The notes under the pieces: generated by a model
The model's database searches: none
Seen by the model: only the letters and a program-made list of their open reading frames with translations
Told to the model about the DNA's origin: nothing
Part shown: positions 1 to 15,200 of the stretch, in pieces
How the letters are laid out: every line of letters starts with the position of its first letter
Position numbering within the stretch: position 1 is the first letter of the stretch
Made by a program: the position numbers and the translations under genes
Assembly (NCBI GenBank): GCA_911728435.2
Contig: OU452210.1
Coordinates: 15,856,442-15,920,441 of the forward strand
Direction of reading: 5' to 3'
DNA length: 64,000 bases
Source: Apoderus coryli
Taxonomy: Eukaryota > Arthropoda > Insecta > Coleoptera > Attelabidae

Positions 1-1754
1 TATCCATAATGTCAGAGAATTTTAAATTAACCAAAGACAAGACTACAGACTTAGAGATAAAAGTTAAAAGTATTTAAACAGTAGGTAGATAAAAAGCTTT
101 TAACATACCTAATATCTTAATGGGATGTTTTACATTTAAGTCAGCAAATATTGTCATAATGAGTAATATTTTTGTAACAACATTTAGATACCTAGGTAGG
201 TAACTGAATATATTTAAAATTTAAGATCCAGAGAGACTAAATTTTTAGAAAACTGCCAGAACTCATTAAATAGCTTTGGTAAAAAAATATATGTTTTATA
301 CAAAAAAGATTTAAAAAAAGTAGATACCGACTAATTTGATAAAAAGAATATTTACTAAATCTTTCTATTCGTTTTTGAAGTAATTTAAACCCTTGGTATT
401 ACTTTCTCATTAGTGTTATTTTCAATCTTAATATGATATGAGATTTTTAGTTTGACTTGATGTTTTTAAACACGCACAATTATTGACCATGCTAAATTTT
501 CTGAAAAATCGAAAAACAATGAATGAAAATTGTGTCAAATAAATATATATATTTTTTTCAATCGTATCGCAAAACAGAAATTTGCCAAAATGGGGAATAA
601 AATTGTTTAAATATTAAGTGGGGTTAAATTTAAGAGACAATCTATAAACAACTAACTCATGGACAGAGTGTTCTATTCTTAGCGTCAGTGCGCTTCGCAT
701 CTTCTCTTAAAAGCACAGTGTAGAATTTTTTTCTTTTTAATACTAGGTATTATTATTATTATTATGAAAATTATGTGTAATAATTTTTTGGAAATAAATC
801 ATCTTGCTTAATAATTGTTTATGTTAAGGTCAGTAAACCATGTGATAATTTAAATATAGATCATCCAAAATAAAACTAATAAGGATTTTAAACCGCGTAC
901 CTAGGTATATTGATTCAAATTAATCACATACCTATTGTATAAAACAATTCAGACATTAATAACAATATAAAAATAAATGATGATTATGTGTTACAAATTA
1001 AAATTAGAAACAAATATATCTACAGAATAATAAATATAGACAGGTAAGTTCTTGACATTTGTGTCTATTTTTGTACCTACCACTTTAGAAGATTGTTCTT
1101 AACGTGTTACTAATTACATGTATAGGTAACTATTACCTACGTATTCAAATTTCAAAATTCGATGTAATATTCTTTCATATACTTACCTATCTACCTACCT
1201 AGGTAATGATCGCAAATTTTTCATATCTCAAATTTCAAATAAATAATATATTAGGTGGGTACCTTTTAGTTTAAGAATAAAGACAAGACAAAACAGAACT
1301 CTGTTTTTTTATCAACATTTCAAGAGTTATTTTAAGAAAGTCATTGCTCACTGCTCACTTTCTGATACCAATGTAGGTACCTATATACTTAATTAATTGC
1401 ACTCATCATATTATGGGTATGTTGATTAGGTTTCAACAATATTTTCTTAAAATTATTAACATAAAAGGAGTTTAGCACAATTATTTGCTCTTTATTAAGG
1501 AGGATTAACCTGAATAAAGAATTGTTATACTATAAGTTATATTGCCATAATTATTTCTGGCTACCTAGGTATATCTGCAAGAAATGTTTTATATTGAGAA
1601 GAATTTTGGAAAACTAAACATTTATTTTGTTATTTTTTTAGATTGTTGTAATTCTTTAATAATAGATTATGATTTACGATCTCACTGAATCAAAAACTAT
1701 TAATTAATTGGAAATGATAATTAAGTATTCAAAAAAATATCTATTTATTAATAA
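1..1754. other. AT-rich sequence without a recognised gene
   Basis: I see no open frame, RNA gene or recognisable element here. The stretch is AT-rich with scattered tracts of the tacctaggta / gtaggtac kind, the window's dispersed low-complexity motif. Confidence 0.6.
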
Positions 1755-1762
1755 GTAGATAC

Positions 1763-2023
1763 CAGTGGCGGCTCGTGACCTCTCAAAGAGATAGAGCTGC
1801 AAAGCTTAGAGTAATTAAAAAATATAGAATAAAAACTGCGCTTTTATAATGTGTGTTATATATCTAATAGAATATACATATTTAAAATGTGTTAGATTTT
1901 GCATAACAAAATTAAAAATAAGTTTTTTGTTTTTTTTTATTACAAGATAACTACTTCCCAAATAATTGGAATATTTTATTATCAGGAGCTGGTGCTGCAG
2001 CTCTTATACACAAGCCGCCACTG
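1763..2023. mobile_element. hAT-type MITE (non-autonomous DNA transposon)
   Basis: A 261-bp element is bounded by inverted ends: cagtggcggctcgtg on the left and, inverted, cacaagccgccactg on the right, with one mismatch in 15. CAGTGGCGG-type ends are typical of hAT elements. The flanking 8-mers gtagatac (1755-1762) and gtaggttc (2024-2031) match at 6 of 8 positions, fitting a decayed 8-bp hAT target duplication. A second internal pair, agagctgc and gcagctct, sits inside the ends. There is no coding capacity, so movement would need a transposase supplied elsewhere. Confidence 0.75.
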
Positions 2024-2031
2024 GTAGGTTC

Positions 2032-2839
2032 CTACATACTTTGTTTTATTTCATCTCAAGTAGGTATGTAACCTACTTAGTATTGCATTAAATATTTTGG
2101 CGAAGGCGACAATAAATACAGGTAGGTAGTGGGTTTGTTTGTACCTAATACAAGAGATTTGTAAACAGAACAATAATTGTAAGTACCCAGTTATTGTGAA
2201 TGACATTCTATTAGATTCGATCATAATAAATTCTTTATTTAAGTGGTAAGCTATTTATCGAAAAATTATTGATTTGAAAATAGTTGAAATTAAAGGAGGA
2301 ATTTGAATTGTTTAAAAATGTTTTAAATGTATATAATTTCCTAAAATACTGTAGAATTGATTTTTTTTACAAATCCTTATAAGAAACTGCGTTTAGAGTT
2401 TTATAAAACTTTCCGAAGTACCTAGCTAACGAAAAAGGCGCTACGTCACAGGTGACCTGTTTATATGACACACACTATCTAAATACCTAATGTACTCGTA
2501 GAATGTGAAAGTTTTCCCATTTCTCAAAATACCTAGATACAGGACTTTAATGGCTTAACATTGTTAACCCTTTAGTGAAAAAAAAAATTGTAAATTTTTA
2601 ATAATGATCTAATTACGAAAAATTCTATCCGCATTTTGTAAATATCAATTATGTAGGTACCTATCTAATGAAATGAAACTAATTCGTACATATAAATAAC
2701 AAGCACATCCTGTTTGTATGTTCTTAGCATTGGACTACTAGTATAGCATATCATTTTTGTCAGATTTGGTCAGCAGGAGGATATTCAAACGGCACCTTCG
2801 GTACTATAATAATCATCAAGATTAGATAAGCGTCTAAAA
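2032..2839 (+). promoter_or_regulatory. upstream region and probable 5' UTR of filamin
   Basis: This stretch lies directly upstream of the filamin start codon. It is AT-rich with no competing open frame. The last 80 bases (from about 2760) are richer in GC and include cag/ag steps that could be a splice acceptor for an upstream non-coding exon. I cannot place a transcription start or a convincing TATA box. Confidence 0.3.
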
Positions 2840-3239
2840 ATGAGCCAGTTTCCCTACCAAGTTGAACCTGGTCTCAGACCGGTCTCGCCACAGCGCGATT
2901 CGGAGTACTGTAACCGACAGCAACAGTTAGATGGTGATGACGACGAAATGGTAACTACAGAAAGAGAATTAGCTGAAGATGCTCAATGGAAGAAAATACA
3001 ACAAAACACATTTACAAGATGGGCAAACGAACATTTAAAAACAGTATCGAAACATATAGGCAATTTAGAAACAGATTTAAGTGATGGTTTAAGACTAATA
3101 ACACTTATTGAAGTATTGTCGCGTAAAACATTACCGAAACATAATAAAAAACCGTCGTTTCGCTCGCAAAAATTGGAAAATGTATCAGTGGCACTTACGT
3201 TTTTACAAGATAATGAAAATATTAGGATTGTCAACATCG
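2840..3239 (+). CDS. filamin exon 1: N-terminus and first part of CH1
   Basis: Holds residues 1-134. The ATG sits in a favourable aaaaATGag context. After an acidic, glutamine-rich leader, the CH1 domain opens at about residue 49 with the actin-binding stretch [32 protein letters not shown] and [13 protein letters not shown] follow. The donor is g|gtaagt in phase 1. Confidence 0.95.
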
Positions 3240-6200
3240 GTAAGTTATCAAATTTCTTTTTGTTATTTTGAATTCATATATACTTAGATAACCTAAAATG
3301 TTTATTATTTATTTTATTATTCCTAGAAACACGTCATTTACATTTTAGATAAAATAAATAAACGACTATAAAATCTCGTATAGGTAAACCAGTGTCGTGG
3401 AAATAATTCTTGAAAACATTTTGTTTATTAAACACCCGAAAGATAAGCCATTGATTTGCTGCAAATGTTCTTTCCTTATCTTTTATGGTTTATAGTAATT
3501 TTTTCAAAAATTAACGCTCATGGTAAAATAGGATACTAAGTGCTAAAAAAATTCAAGAATCAAATTAACAAAAACACGAAATCGTCTAAAAACAAATATT
3601 TTTCATAAATTATTCTGAATATCTACACTTATCCGTGCATCAAATATCTGTAAAAATTTGTCAAAAAAGTAGGTACCCAATAATTACATTTTAAGAGTTA
3701 AGGGTCATGCATTTTGATTTAATATTGGTGATTAAACCTGAAACTTATTTAAAAATACATAATCGATACATTAGGTATTATTAAACTTTTGTTTAAAACA
3801 ACATACAAGTTCACTGTTGTTTTGATAATACCTAAATATTTCTGTATCCGTATGAAAATATACAAATGAGATTATATTTTTAGATAGATAACATTTAAAA
3901 TCTAATATATTTAATCTAATTAAAAAATATGCGAATTATTAATTTATAAAACAAAATCAAAATATTTTATTATACAACAATAATATGCTAACACGTAACA
4001 AGCTGATTTTTTTTCAAAGAGTCATCAAATTCTTTGTTATGAGTAAAATAACTATTAATCATTATTTGCATTATAAATAAAAATGTATCATATATTTCCA
4101 CAGAAAACTAGACGATGTGTAATATTGATAATTTAAGGCAAAATATTTTTACATATCAATAATGTACAACAAGTCTCAATGAGAATACACCGATTACTTC
4201 AACCTAGCCTACTTACTGGGCCCTAGAACACAGTTTCGTCTCCCATTCTCATGAGAATTTATATTTATTCCGATGACATAAAAAACTTTTAAGGCAGTAT
4301 AAGATTGGGTTACTTAATAGTATCATTTTAAACAAATCTGTCCATGAATTCAGTTCCAAAAGACATGCTAAAGTCGCCGAGTTTAAAATCGTTGAAGATT
4401 CCGAAGAAAATTTCACACGTATCAGTCGTTTTGTCAGTCCGAGGGCTGTCGTATTCACAGCACTAGTATTAGTATTGAGACAGCTAGAACCTGTGCGAAT
4501 CTCAAAACTCTAGAATTTATTATTAATATTACCTACATCTTAGACGAGGTCCTTGTCTAAGACTTACATATTATATACTGTCTAAATTAGTTTGGCTTGA
4601 TCGCTAATATTACTTATGTTTTCTCTTACACGCCATGCCTTGGTTGGGGTGGTTTCAAAAACTTGACTTATTTAAATATCTATAGTTTGGTTGTTATTGT
4701 TATTAGATATTATCACCTCAATTTCCGATATTTCTTTTCAACAAATCAAAAAGAAAAATATAGATAGGTAGGTAGCTACGAGTGTATGAGTAGGTATAGT
4801 CCGCACTATAAAAATCTTTCGCAATGCCGATGGATACGTTAATGCATAATGCTTGAATAAGTTTTTGAAATTAATTTCCTCCTAGAAAAGCAAAAAGGAT
4901 TAATTTTGACAAATTCATTAACAGACTGAAGCATAATAGAAATGTTTAGATAATATTTCAAGTTTACTAATTATCGAAGATAGAATTTACACACTAACCA
5001 CAAAACATGATGTCAGATCATTTATCACGGTTTCCTGGTTCGATATCTTAAAAGTAGATATTTTATTTAAATGTTGCTATAATATTTATGTAAGTACCTA
5101 CATGTCATTTTGCGAAAATATATTTTTAAATATGATCTCATGATTTAAATAAATATTAATTTAATCTGATATTAATATGTATAGTGAGAATCATAGCCAT
5201 CAAATGCCAATTATTAAAACATCATTTGTTAATGATTAAGTACTTCATATATAGGTACTTTACGTTTATTAAAATGAACATCAGGTCAGTTACTTTCACT
5301 TGAAAACATTTGTACTTGTAGGTACCTATCTGGAATAAGTAGTATTGTTAAAGCTTAGTTTAGCTACCAAAAACCTAGTCCGCTGCAAAATTCATGACAA
5401 AACCAGATATTCTTTAAAACTATGTTTTCAATAACATTTTTTTGCTTTCCTCATTAACATCAAATTTATTTATCATGTAATACCCAAGTAAGGTGTCAAA
5501 TTAACACAAACAAATAAATACATAAATAGGTACATATTTATCATTCATTGTGATATTCACATATTCGAAGAATGAATTACACACTATATGACATCATGGA
5601 ATTTAAACAGTTTGTGTATCATGTCTGGGTTATTTTAGACGCTTGTGTGTGGTTCATTAAATTTAACGCCAAATTTAATTTAATAATACTCAAATCTCAA
5701 ATACTTATGTAGGTATGTCAATCATTAATGGATCTGAGTAATATTGAACCAAAACTGCACACTAAATTAGTTGTTAATATCTATTATATCGTTTATGTAG
5801 GTAATTATAGGGATATTATTTAACCTTATCACATAAGTAGGTATAGGTATCTACTTACGTAAGTAGGTACTAAAAATATGAGTTGTTTCGAAATTGTTTA
5901 TAACCCGTTGTCTCTTCTTCAGATTTAATTATTTTTTCGTAGATTTATTAGATAGGTGTTTATTTTAGTTCTGTACTTAACTTTATTATTATCAAACTTA
6001 CGTATAATTGGAGGGCATATAATTCTTGATCTTAAATTAGATAGGTATTTTCGTCAATATTGAATGCTTATTATCAGGTCCTCAATTTAATTATTAATGA
6101 TCCATCCAAGAATACCTATTATGCAAAAATATTTTTGTCCATACGAATATAAAGTTGCAGTGGAATTCCGAAATGATTTTCCAAAATAAGCAGTAGTTAT

Positions 6201-9200
6201 TTCAAAATTTGTACAACTTGTTTTGCATAATTGTTATAAATAACCAAATTTTATAAATATTACATCACAATAACCTATATGGCCCTGAATAAATCGTGAA
6301 CCATCACATTATTTGTATTTTATTTTATTCTGTTTATGGTAAGTAGGTATACAGACTTTTATATTCAAGCTGACTCTATAATAATATGGCCTTGTAATAC
6401 ATTTGAGAACCAGCAGTTCTTATTTCTGCAAATGTAGAATTAGATTTACATATTCATCATACAAAAATCTGCGATATTTTAATGGATTTTAAGCACGATG
6501 ATGAACATGTAATTTTGTTCTTTTAAAAAAATAAACGTATGTACGTACCAAAGAATTTGTTTAAAGCATATTAAAGAACTTCCGTTTTAAAATAATAAAT
6601 GTATTAATGAAAATGTATAGTTTATTTACTTTATATGTACCTACAGAATACGAGTTACGGAAATTACAAATTATTTCCCAATTGCTGCCTACCTATTATT
6701 TTAGTAAATTTAAATAATCACAAAAAGTATTTGTATAGTTAGACCCCTGTTCTCTGTTCTGTATATGTATAGAAATGCATAGGTACTGTGTATAATCTGG
6801 GAATTAAATAACAAATGAGACTTTAGAGGACAGAACATGTGGTATAGGAAATCTTATTTTTACAGCCAAGGAAGCAATAAAAATTATTTAAATAATATTG
6901 AATTAGCATATATTATGTATTAAAAATCCATTATGTGTTATTTCAGATTCCAGTCACATAGTCGATTGTAAATTAAAATTAATTTTGGGTTTAATATGGA
7001 CCCTAATTCTACATTATTCGATATCTTTACCCGTGTGGGAGGGTGAGGATGATATGAACAATGGTGGCACAGAACCAACACCAAAGCAAAGGTGCGTATG
7101 ATTATTATCCCAATAAAAAGTCGAACTTGATTCATTGCTGCAAATTCAATGCAGTTATCACCATCAAGCAATCATTATTTAATAGATCACACGGTATTTT
7201 TTACATTTTGCGAATATATTTTTATATCCGGTCATACTAATTAAAGATTGCTTATACTGCAATTAAGCACTGATAATTGACCTTCTAATTTGACAAAACC
7301 CTTAAATACAAGTCTTTTATTTATATAATATAATGATTTTTCAATTTGAAAATTAATAAATCTAAAATTTACAAAAAAATGTAGAATAAAACAGTTTGAT
7401 GATTGTGCTTCTGTTTAAATTCTTAACGCACCTATAAGCTTTTAATATACAGCCTATGATTTAATTCCTGACCTTAGGAATTGAATATGTAATATGTTTG
7501 TGAGTCTGTGCTTTCCTTCTATATAACTACTTACTGAGCAAACCATCCAATCATATTTTCATCATTGTAGTTCCATAATAACCTGCCGTTTATCAATTTT
7601 TCAAAATACAATTATTATTATAATTTTCAAGCTTAAAAAAATAGACATAACCAATTGCTGTTTAAATATATTAAGTAGCAACTCTGATTACTGTTAATGA
7701 TATGGAAAATTTTAATAGGCTGATGAATTGGATACAAAGTAAGGTACCAGATCTACCAATTAAGAATTTCACGACAGATTGGAACGATGGGAAAGCAGTA
7801 GGTGCATTGGTTGATTCTGTAGCACCTGGGTTATGTCCAGATTGGCCTGTAAGTTAATTATAACATTTCTACAAGGCGTGTCACGATTTTTTATTTATGC
7901 AAAAGAGCGATACTTTTCAGAAGAATGTAGTGTACTGTATTAACTATTAACCAAGAAGCATTAGCATAAGTTTTCGCCGACACCCTCTTTGTAATTTAAT
8001 CGCCCACAGATATGAGTGTATGACATTTTTGGTATTATACCATATATAAAAACGAATGCCGTCCTTTCTTCTCTTTACTTTACTTTACCGATTTAACTCA
8101 TATTAACCTACTTCGCATATTCTGTTGTATAGGACTGGGATCCCAAAGACTCAGTCCAAAATGCTTCTGAAGCCATGGGTCTTGCAGATGACTGGCTGAA
8201 TATACCTCAGTTAATTAAGCCCGAGGAAATTGTTAATCCTAATGTAGACGAGCAATCAATGATGACTTATCTGTCGCAATATCCCAATGCCAAGTTGAAA
8301 CCCGGAGCTCCAATTCGTCCAAGAACTAGTCCAAATAAGTAAGTAATATAAATCTAATATTATCTATTTTAAGGAATTGTATGAAATTTATGGCACGGTA
8401 ATTACTAATAATAATTTTTGTTTGTTTATATTCAGAATAGCCCCACCTCGGTAAGTCAGAAAAGAAAGCCTAACAAAATCGATTTGTGTTTCTTAGATAT
8501 TTTAGCTGTACTAACATGAGATACAGTTGGATTTTTAGATATTTCGTTTCAAATCAATTAAATTTGTATGAACATTGTGTTATAATACAAAGAAAAAACA
8601 TGCATGACTTTGATAAATTTGAACCATTTTATAAAGGCAAAATTAGTGCTGTGTACCTTTCTTAGCTACAACACACTAGACTTCCAGGTAGCACGAAGCA
8701 TGGACAGTCTCGGTATATATTTCAGATGGATGACAACGGATCTTACTATCTGATTAATTGCTCTGCTGGACTTTCATCAAGTCATGTGTGTTTTTAAATC
8801 ATTATGATTCGGTAATTGGAAGCACGCTTTTATTTTGGTGTGTTTCTTATTTATCCTGTAACTCATGTAAAATTAAACACATTACATTATCATTCTTTGC
8901 TAATAATATAATAATTAATTCATGAACGTTTTTCACGAAGAAACCGCCATTTATTATATCCAAGTAGGTACACGTTATGTTTGGGAATCTATGGTGATCT
9001 TTCTTGTAAGCTTGCAACGTTGCTTTCAAGTTTCCCAGACACTACAAATTAGTTTGCTGTTCCTCTTTATCTCCATCCATTGTCCATAAAAACCTGTAGT
9101 TTTATTCATACTTATATCTAGTAAGTTTATAGCATCACATGTAACAATACCTAAGTACTGCTCAGGGGCCGAAATAGAAACGATTACCCTAATGATTGCC

Positions 9201-12200
9201 ATATATTCTCAACTTTGATTTCATTTTTAAAAGATTAATTAAAATTATTTTTGATGTAGAGTAAGAGTGTATGGGCCAGGAATAGAACCTACAGGCCCAG
9301 TAGTCGGAGCTCCAGCAAACTTCACTGTAGAAACATTTTCTGCTGGTAAAGGTCAAGTTGATGTAGTCGTAGAAAATCCTAAAGGACATAAAGAACCAGT
9401 TGATGTCAGATTTAATAACGACAGGAATTTAACATATTCAGTGTCATATACACCTCAAATTGAAGGTACCCATAAGATAGCAGTCAGATTTGTTGGTAGA
9501 GATGTACCGAAAAGTCCGTTTAGTGTGAAGGTTGAAGGCCATGCAGGAGATCCAACGAAAGTTACTGCCTCTGGCCCTGGAATCCAACCTGATGGTGTGT
9601 GTATAAATAAGCCTACATACTTCGACATATCTACAAAAAGTGAGTTGAACATTTTGGAATCGGTTGTCATTTATTACTAAAATCAGAAAACTTTAACAAC
9701 AAACTGACCTACTTGACTAATATATTGATTTCGTTAATTCTTTCAGACGCAGGCAAAGGTGTGCCTGAAGTAATAATCCTAGATCCCTTGGGTAACAAAA
9801 CGTCAATACCTGTAAAAGTGCGTCAAACATCGCCTGATCTTTGGCGGTGTGAGTACCTGTCATCATCTATTGGTTTACATTCCGTTAACGTATTTTTTGC
9901 TGGACAAGCCATTCCAAATAGTCCATATGGTGTACGGGTATCACCTGTATCAGACGCTAGAAAAGTTAGAGCCAGTGGTAGAGGACTTCAACCTGCAGGG
10001 GTTAGAGTTAAAGATGATGCTGATTTCAAAATATATACCGAAGGCGCTGGTGAAGGCCATCCGGAGGTACAGATCATAGGTACGGTATATTCGCATATTA
10101 ACCAGTCGTTATACCTCACCTATATTTCAGCTTACCTGACGTCCCAACATAAATCTTTTAAGCGCGCGCTTCTAATTATAAGATTATTTTTTATGCTCTC
10201 TTTCTATTAATTTATATAAATAATTAATTACAATTTCAGGTCCTGGCGGTGTAAGAGAGAACTGTAGAATGCAAAAAGTGGAAGGTAATACATACCATTG
10301 TGTTTACAATCCATTAAAAGAGGGACGCTACAGAATTATGATAACATTCGGTGGGCAAGAGATCCATAAATCGCCGTTTGAAGTCAACGTAGGCCCATAC
10401 AAAGAAACTTTAATCCAATGCTATGGACCAGGGTTAGTGGGTGGAGTTGTTAATTATCCGGCTCTATTTACTGTGGAAACTAATGGAGAAACTGGAGCGT
10501 TAGGATTCAGCATACAAGGACCATCACAAGCTAAAATCGAGTGCCATGATAACGGAGATGGATCAGCTGATGTAAGGTATTATCCAACTGCGTCTGGTGA
10601 ATATGCGGTTCATATATTATGCGACAATGAAGACATTCCGAATAGTCCGTATATATCGCAAATACTACCACATACTGACTATTATCCAGAGAAAGTCGAT
10701 GTTTATGTGCCTGAAAATGCTCAAAAGAATGTACCCACTAAGTTTACAGTCGATACGAGAAAAGCTGGATCTGCACCATTAGATGTTAAGGTAAACGCTT
10801 ATATAGAAATAATTTTTTATGATACCAAAACATAGTTTTGTCTTCCTTTCAACTGGCAAAACATTTACTATTTCCTATATAATTTAAAATCAGAATAAAA
10901 GCTGTAATATATAGCGGTATTATTACAATTTATTTTATAGCTAATTGACAGTTATGGTAATCAAGTTGATGTGCAATTAGTGGAAATTTCTGAAGGGAAA
11001 TTCGAAGGCTCTTTCATTCCAAAAGCAGGTAATCGGCATATTCTCCAAGCAAACTACGGAGGAGTTGCTGTTAAAAATTCACCATTCAGAATTTTCGTTA
11101 GCCAGCCTGTAGATGCATCAAAAGTTCAATGTTTTGGACCTGGAATACAAAATGGAATCAAGGCCGGAGTTCCAACGCATTTTAATATCGATGCAAGGTA
11201 TGTCGAAATTTACTAAGTATTCCATCCAACTTTATCTCTATAGACATGAATTTATTTAGAGACGCAGGAGAAGCAGACTTAGATGTACATTTAGTTAACG
11301 AGAAAACTCAGCAAGAAGTACCGGTAAAACTAACAGATAATGGTGATAGAACGTATACTGTCGATTATGAACCAACACAAGCTGGTGACCATACTGTTAC
11401 ACTTCATTATGGCGGTTTGATTGTTCCTTCAACTCCAGTAAGATTTAAAGTTCAGCCGAACGTAGATGTATCTAAAATTAAAGTTGATGGACTGGAACCC
11501 AGTAAGTATTACTAAATAGAAATTATGGAAATAGTTAAAAGAAAAATTCAAAAATATTAACGGGAATTGTACGAATATTGAATTTTTCTTTTAGTTTAAA
11601 ATGAGTAGGTACTGATATATTTATGTTAATAATTATTTTGAAATAAAACAGCTGCACCGGTGAACAGTTTACAACAATTTAGAGTAATTACGCAAGATGC
11701 TGGAAAAGCGGAATTTACTATATCCATAACCAGTCCTTCGGGCAATAAAGTGAAAGCTCATGTTATACCAACTCACGAAGGTTATTTAGTCAATTTCACT
11801 CCAACGCAATTAGGAGAATATTTATTAGGAATATCGTTTGGCGGTGAACCGATATCTCATCGTCCATTCAAACTGACATGTTTAACTGGTAGTGATCCCT
11901 TAAAAGTAAAAGCTGCCGGACCTGGATTGCTTAGGGGTATTGTTAATAGACCAGCAGAATTTATGATAGATACCAGAGGTGCAGGTCAAGGCGGTTTAGG
12001 GGTCACAGTTGAAGGACCCTGTGAAGCAGCGATTAATTGCAGAGATAATGGTGATGGAACATGTTCTGTAGCTTATCTACCAACTGAAGTTGGCGATTAT
12101 GGGATAAATATTACATTTAATGATAAACACATACCTGGAAGTCCATTTCAAGCGATTATTATACCCGAAGTTGATATGAATAAAATTAAAGTGTCTGGCA

Positions 12201-15200
12201 GTGGTATTCAGTTACATGGTAATCCAGTGTGAAGTATTTTTCGTGAATTTGAGACGTGCGCTATTTATTTTTATAAAAAAATTATGTACTTACTCACTAA
12301 TATCGGAGGACACACTAATGTCTTTTGCTTTTGTTATTAATACTTTTATTTGCATTGTTTTTTTGATGTACCTACCTAAATTGCATGTTGATTGAAAAAT
12401 AATCAGTTTCCACATACCTATAATTTAAGCCAAATTTTCCCGAATAAGTTAACAAAAACGGTTGGTTGTATGTGGAGCTATGGAGACCAGTATTCACAGT
12501 ATCCTCTATCTTACTTGTATTTGCTTTGTTATGATATAAATAAATAAAAATTGTTTGGCATCTACAACTACAACAATATAAGAACACTTACTATTTAAAG
12601 ATAGTTAGTTGCCTCTGTTTTTTGTTTATAGAAACCATTCGTTTTTAGCCTTCAGACTACTCATGGAACCGGAACACATATTGTTACTATACTCGTACGA
12701 TATACCATGCCAATATTGCTTTGTTTGTATCTAATCATATGAGCAATTATTTAGGTTGCGAATTAAGTATCCATATTTTTTAGGTGTATATGTGGATTCA
12801 CCGACGGACTTCCTAGTTGATACGAGAGCCCTACCAAAATCTACAGACGATGGCAAAGTGACATGTACCATAACTAATCCTTCAGGGGCTCAAACTGAAA
12901 AATTAGTAACAGCCTTACTTGACGGCACATATAAGGTTAGCTACACACCATTTGAAGAAGGTCGGCACACTATTGACATATTTTACGATAATGCCCCAGT
13001 GCCTGGCTCACCGTTTGTTGTTAACGTTAGAAGAGGATGTGATGCGAAAAAATGTATCGCTTACGGTCCTGGATTAGAAAATGGTATTTTACACAAACCA
13101 AATGCATTTACAGTGGAAACTAAAGGTGCTGGTACAGGTGGGTTAAGTCTTGCTATTGAGGGGCCTTCGGAGGCAAAAATGACTTGCAAAGATAATAGAG
13201 ATGGTTCGTGTTCTGTGGAATATGTACCCACTGAGTCAGGAGAGTATGATGTGGCAATTAAGTTTGCTGATAATCATATACCTGGATCACCTTTTAAGGT
13301 AAGAGACAAGTGGCTAAGTTTTCTTGGTTGAAACGAAAAGTTAAAGTAAAATTAATGTAAACACACAAAAATAGCTGCTATTTTTGTTTTTTTTAGGTAT
13401 TAGTGGGTCCAGATGTCGACGCTTCGCTCGTAAAAGCATATGGTCCTGGTTTAGATTCTTCTAAATGCCGTACTGGAATCCCAATGAAGTTTTCCATTGA
13501 CGCTTCTAAAGTAGCCCCAGCACCGGTTGCTGTGAATATCACGTCAGATTCAAAATCATTAACTAAAAAACCAGAAATTAAAGACAATGGTGATGGTACA
13601 TTTGATGTATCATATGTTCCAACAAGAGAGATTGAAGGTGCTGTCTTACAAACCCATGTTCTATATAATGGTAAAGAAATCCCATCAAGTCCTTTTGTGG
13701 CAAAAGTTCGACCAACTGTTGAGCCGGAAAATGTAAAATTGTTTGGGCCGGCGATATTTGAAAAAGGTATACCAGCATCTATACCAACAACAATCAAAAT
13801 TGATACCTCAGAGGCCGGATATGGCGATTTAGAAGTTAAAGTTACGGGTCCAGATGCGAATTCAAGGCCTGTAAAGATAAAAGAGAATGGCGATGGAACA
13901 GTTAGTGCAACTTTTCTGCCGGATGATTGTGGGCGATATAAGCTAGATGTGAAATATGGAGGAAAAGACATTCCCAAAGCGCCTATACCAATTCAAGCTT
14001 ATGCAATTGGAGACGTAAGTTAAATATACACAATTTCAGTTCAGTTCCGCCCAGTTAGTCTTACCCATGAGTTCAGGTATACTATCCAGAAATGTATTTT
14101 GAAACTAGGAAATTACTTATCTAGTAAATAGATCATGTACCGTCAGAATTGTTGAAAGTTTATCGATATGTACTCGTATATCCTAAGGCGCATTCTGGCA
14201 ACGGTATCTAGGTACCTATTATTAGTTAGTTACCTACTATAATATAAATAAAAAGTAGTGTTTCAACCAAAATACTCGTAAATGTATGTAAGATCATCAA
14301 ACTCTTATTTTTTCAGGCTGAAAAATGCGTTATAACAGATGGTCTAGAAAAATACGTTAATAGTGGTGAATCCTATTGCATTAGAGTTGACACAGAAAAT
14401 GCAGGAAGTGGTGCTGTAACATGTAAAATTAAATCTGAAGGCGGGAGGTAATTAGTTTTTATAAAATTTATTATTATATTTAAATTATTATTTACTATGT
14501 AAGCCTCTATTATTAATTCCAGTGATTTAGATATCAATATTGTTGACAATGGTGACGGTACAGTCAGCATTTATTACACTGTTGAAGATGCAGGTGAATA
14601 CACGATCAACATCAAATTCGGTGGTCAAACAGTACCAAATGGTTTCTACACATTTGTAGTAAGTGTTACTATATCAGATTTCTTTCATAATCACTTCCCT
14701 TTCGGTTGATTTTCTTTTTCTTCTTTGATACATAGTTAAAAATTGAATTATTATACATTTTTCGTTTGCAGTCCTCTCTGCGAATTTTCGATTTTAATTA
14801 TTTTTTGCTACCATCTATTTTAACAGAATTTTCCCTCTTGGGGGCCTGTCAGTATAATTTCAAATTAATTCATATAATCCCCGCGAATCTAATTAATAGA
14901 CAATGTTGATTGCCAAAAAATGTCATAACAATAACATATTGGCGGCATATGAGTTTGATAAATGTGTATTTAATAGTTATTTAAATGGATTTGAACATTT
15001 GTTAAGTAAGTACCTATGCATTTCCCTAAGATATTCAAAATTGACAGCGGTAGGTCGGAAAGTAGCCAAAAAATAGAATACAATAATAATTATACCTAAA
15101 TACACATTAAGATGAAAAACTAGGTATGAGTAGATGTCGACAACTCATAAATATAATATAATGATACTTAAATGGAAAATTATAATAGATCATAAATTTT

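Noticed and set aside
6938..7171. 77-codon minus-strand frame over filamin exon 2
   Set aside because: It lies antisense to a well-supported exon with conserved CH-domain sequence; it is a shadow.
13393..13977. 194-codon minus-strand frame over filamin exon 13
   Set aside because: Antisense shadow of two clear Ig-like repeats; low stop density on that strand is caused by the coding sequence.
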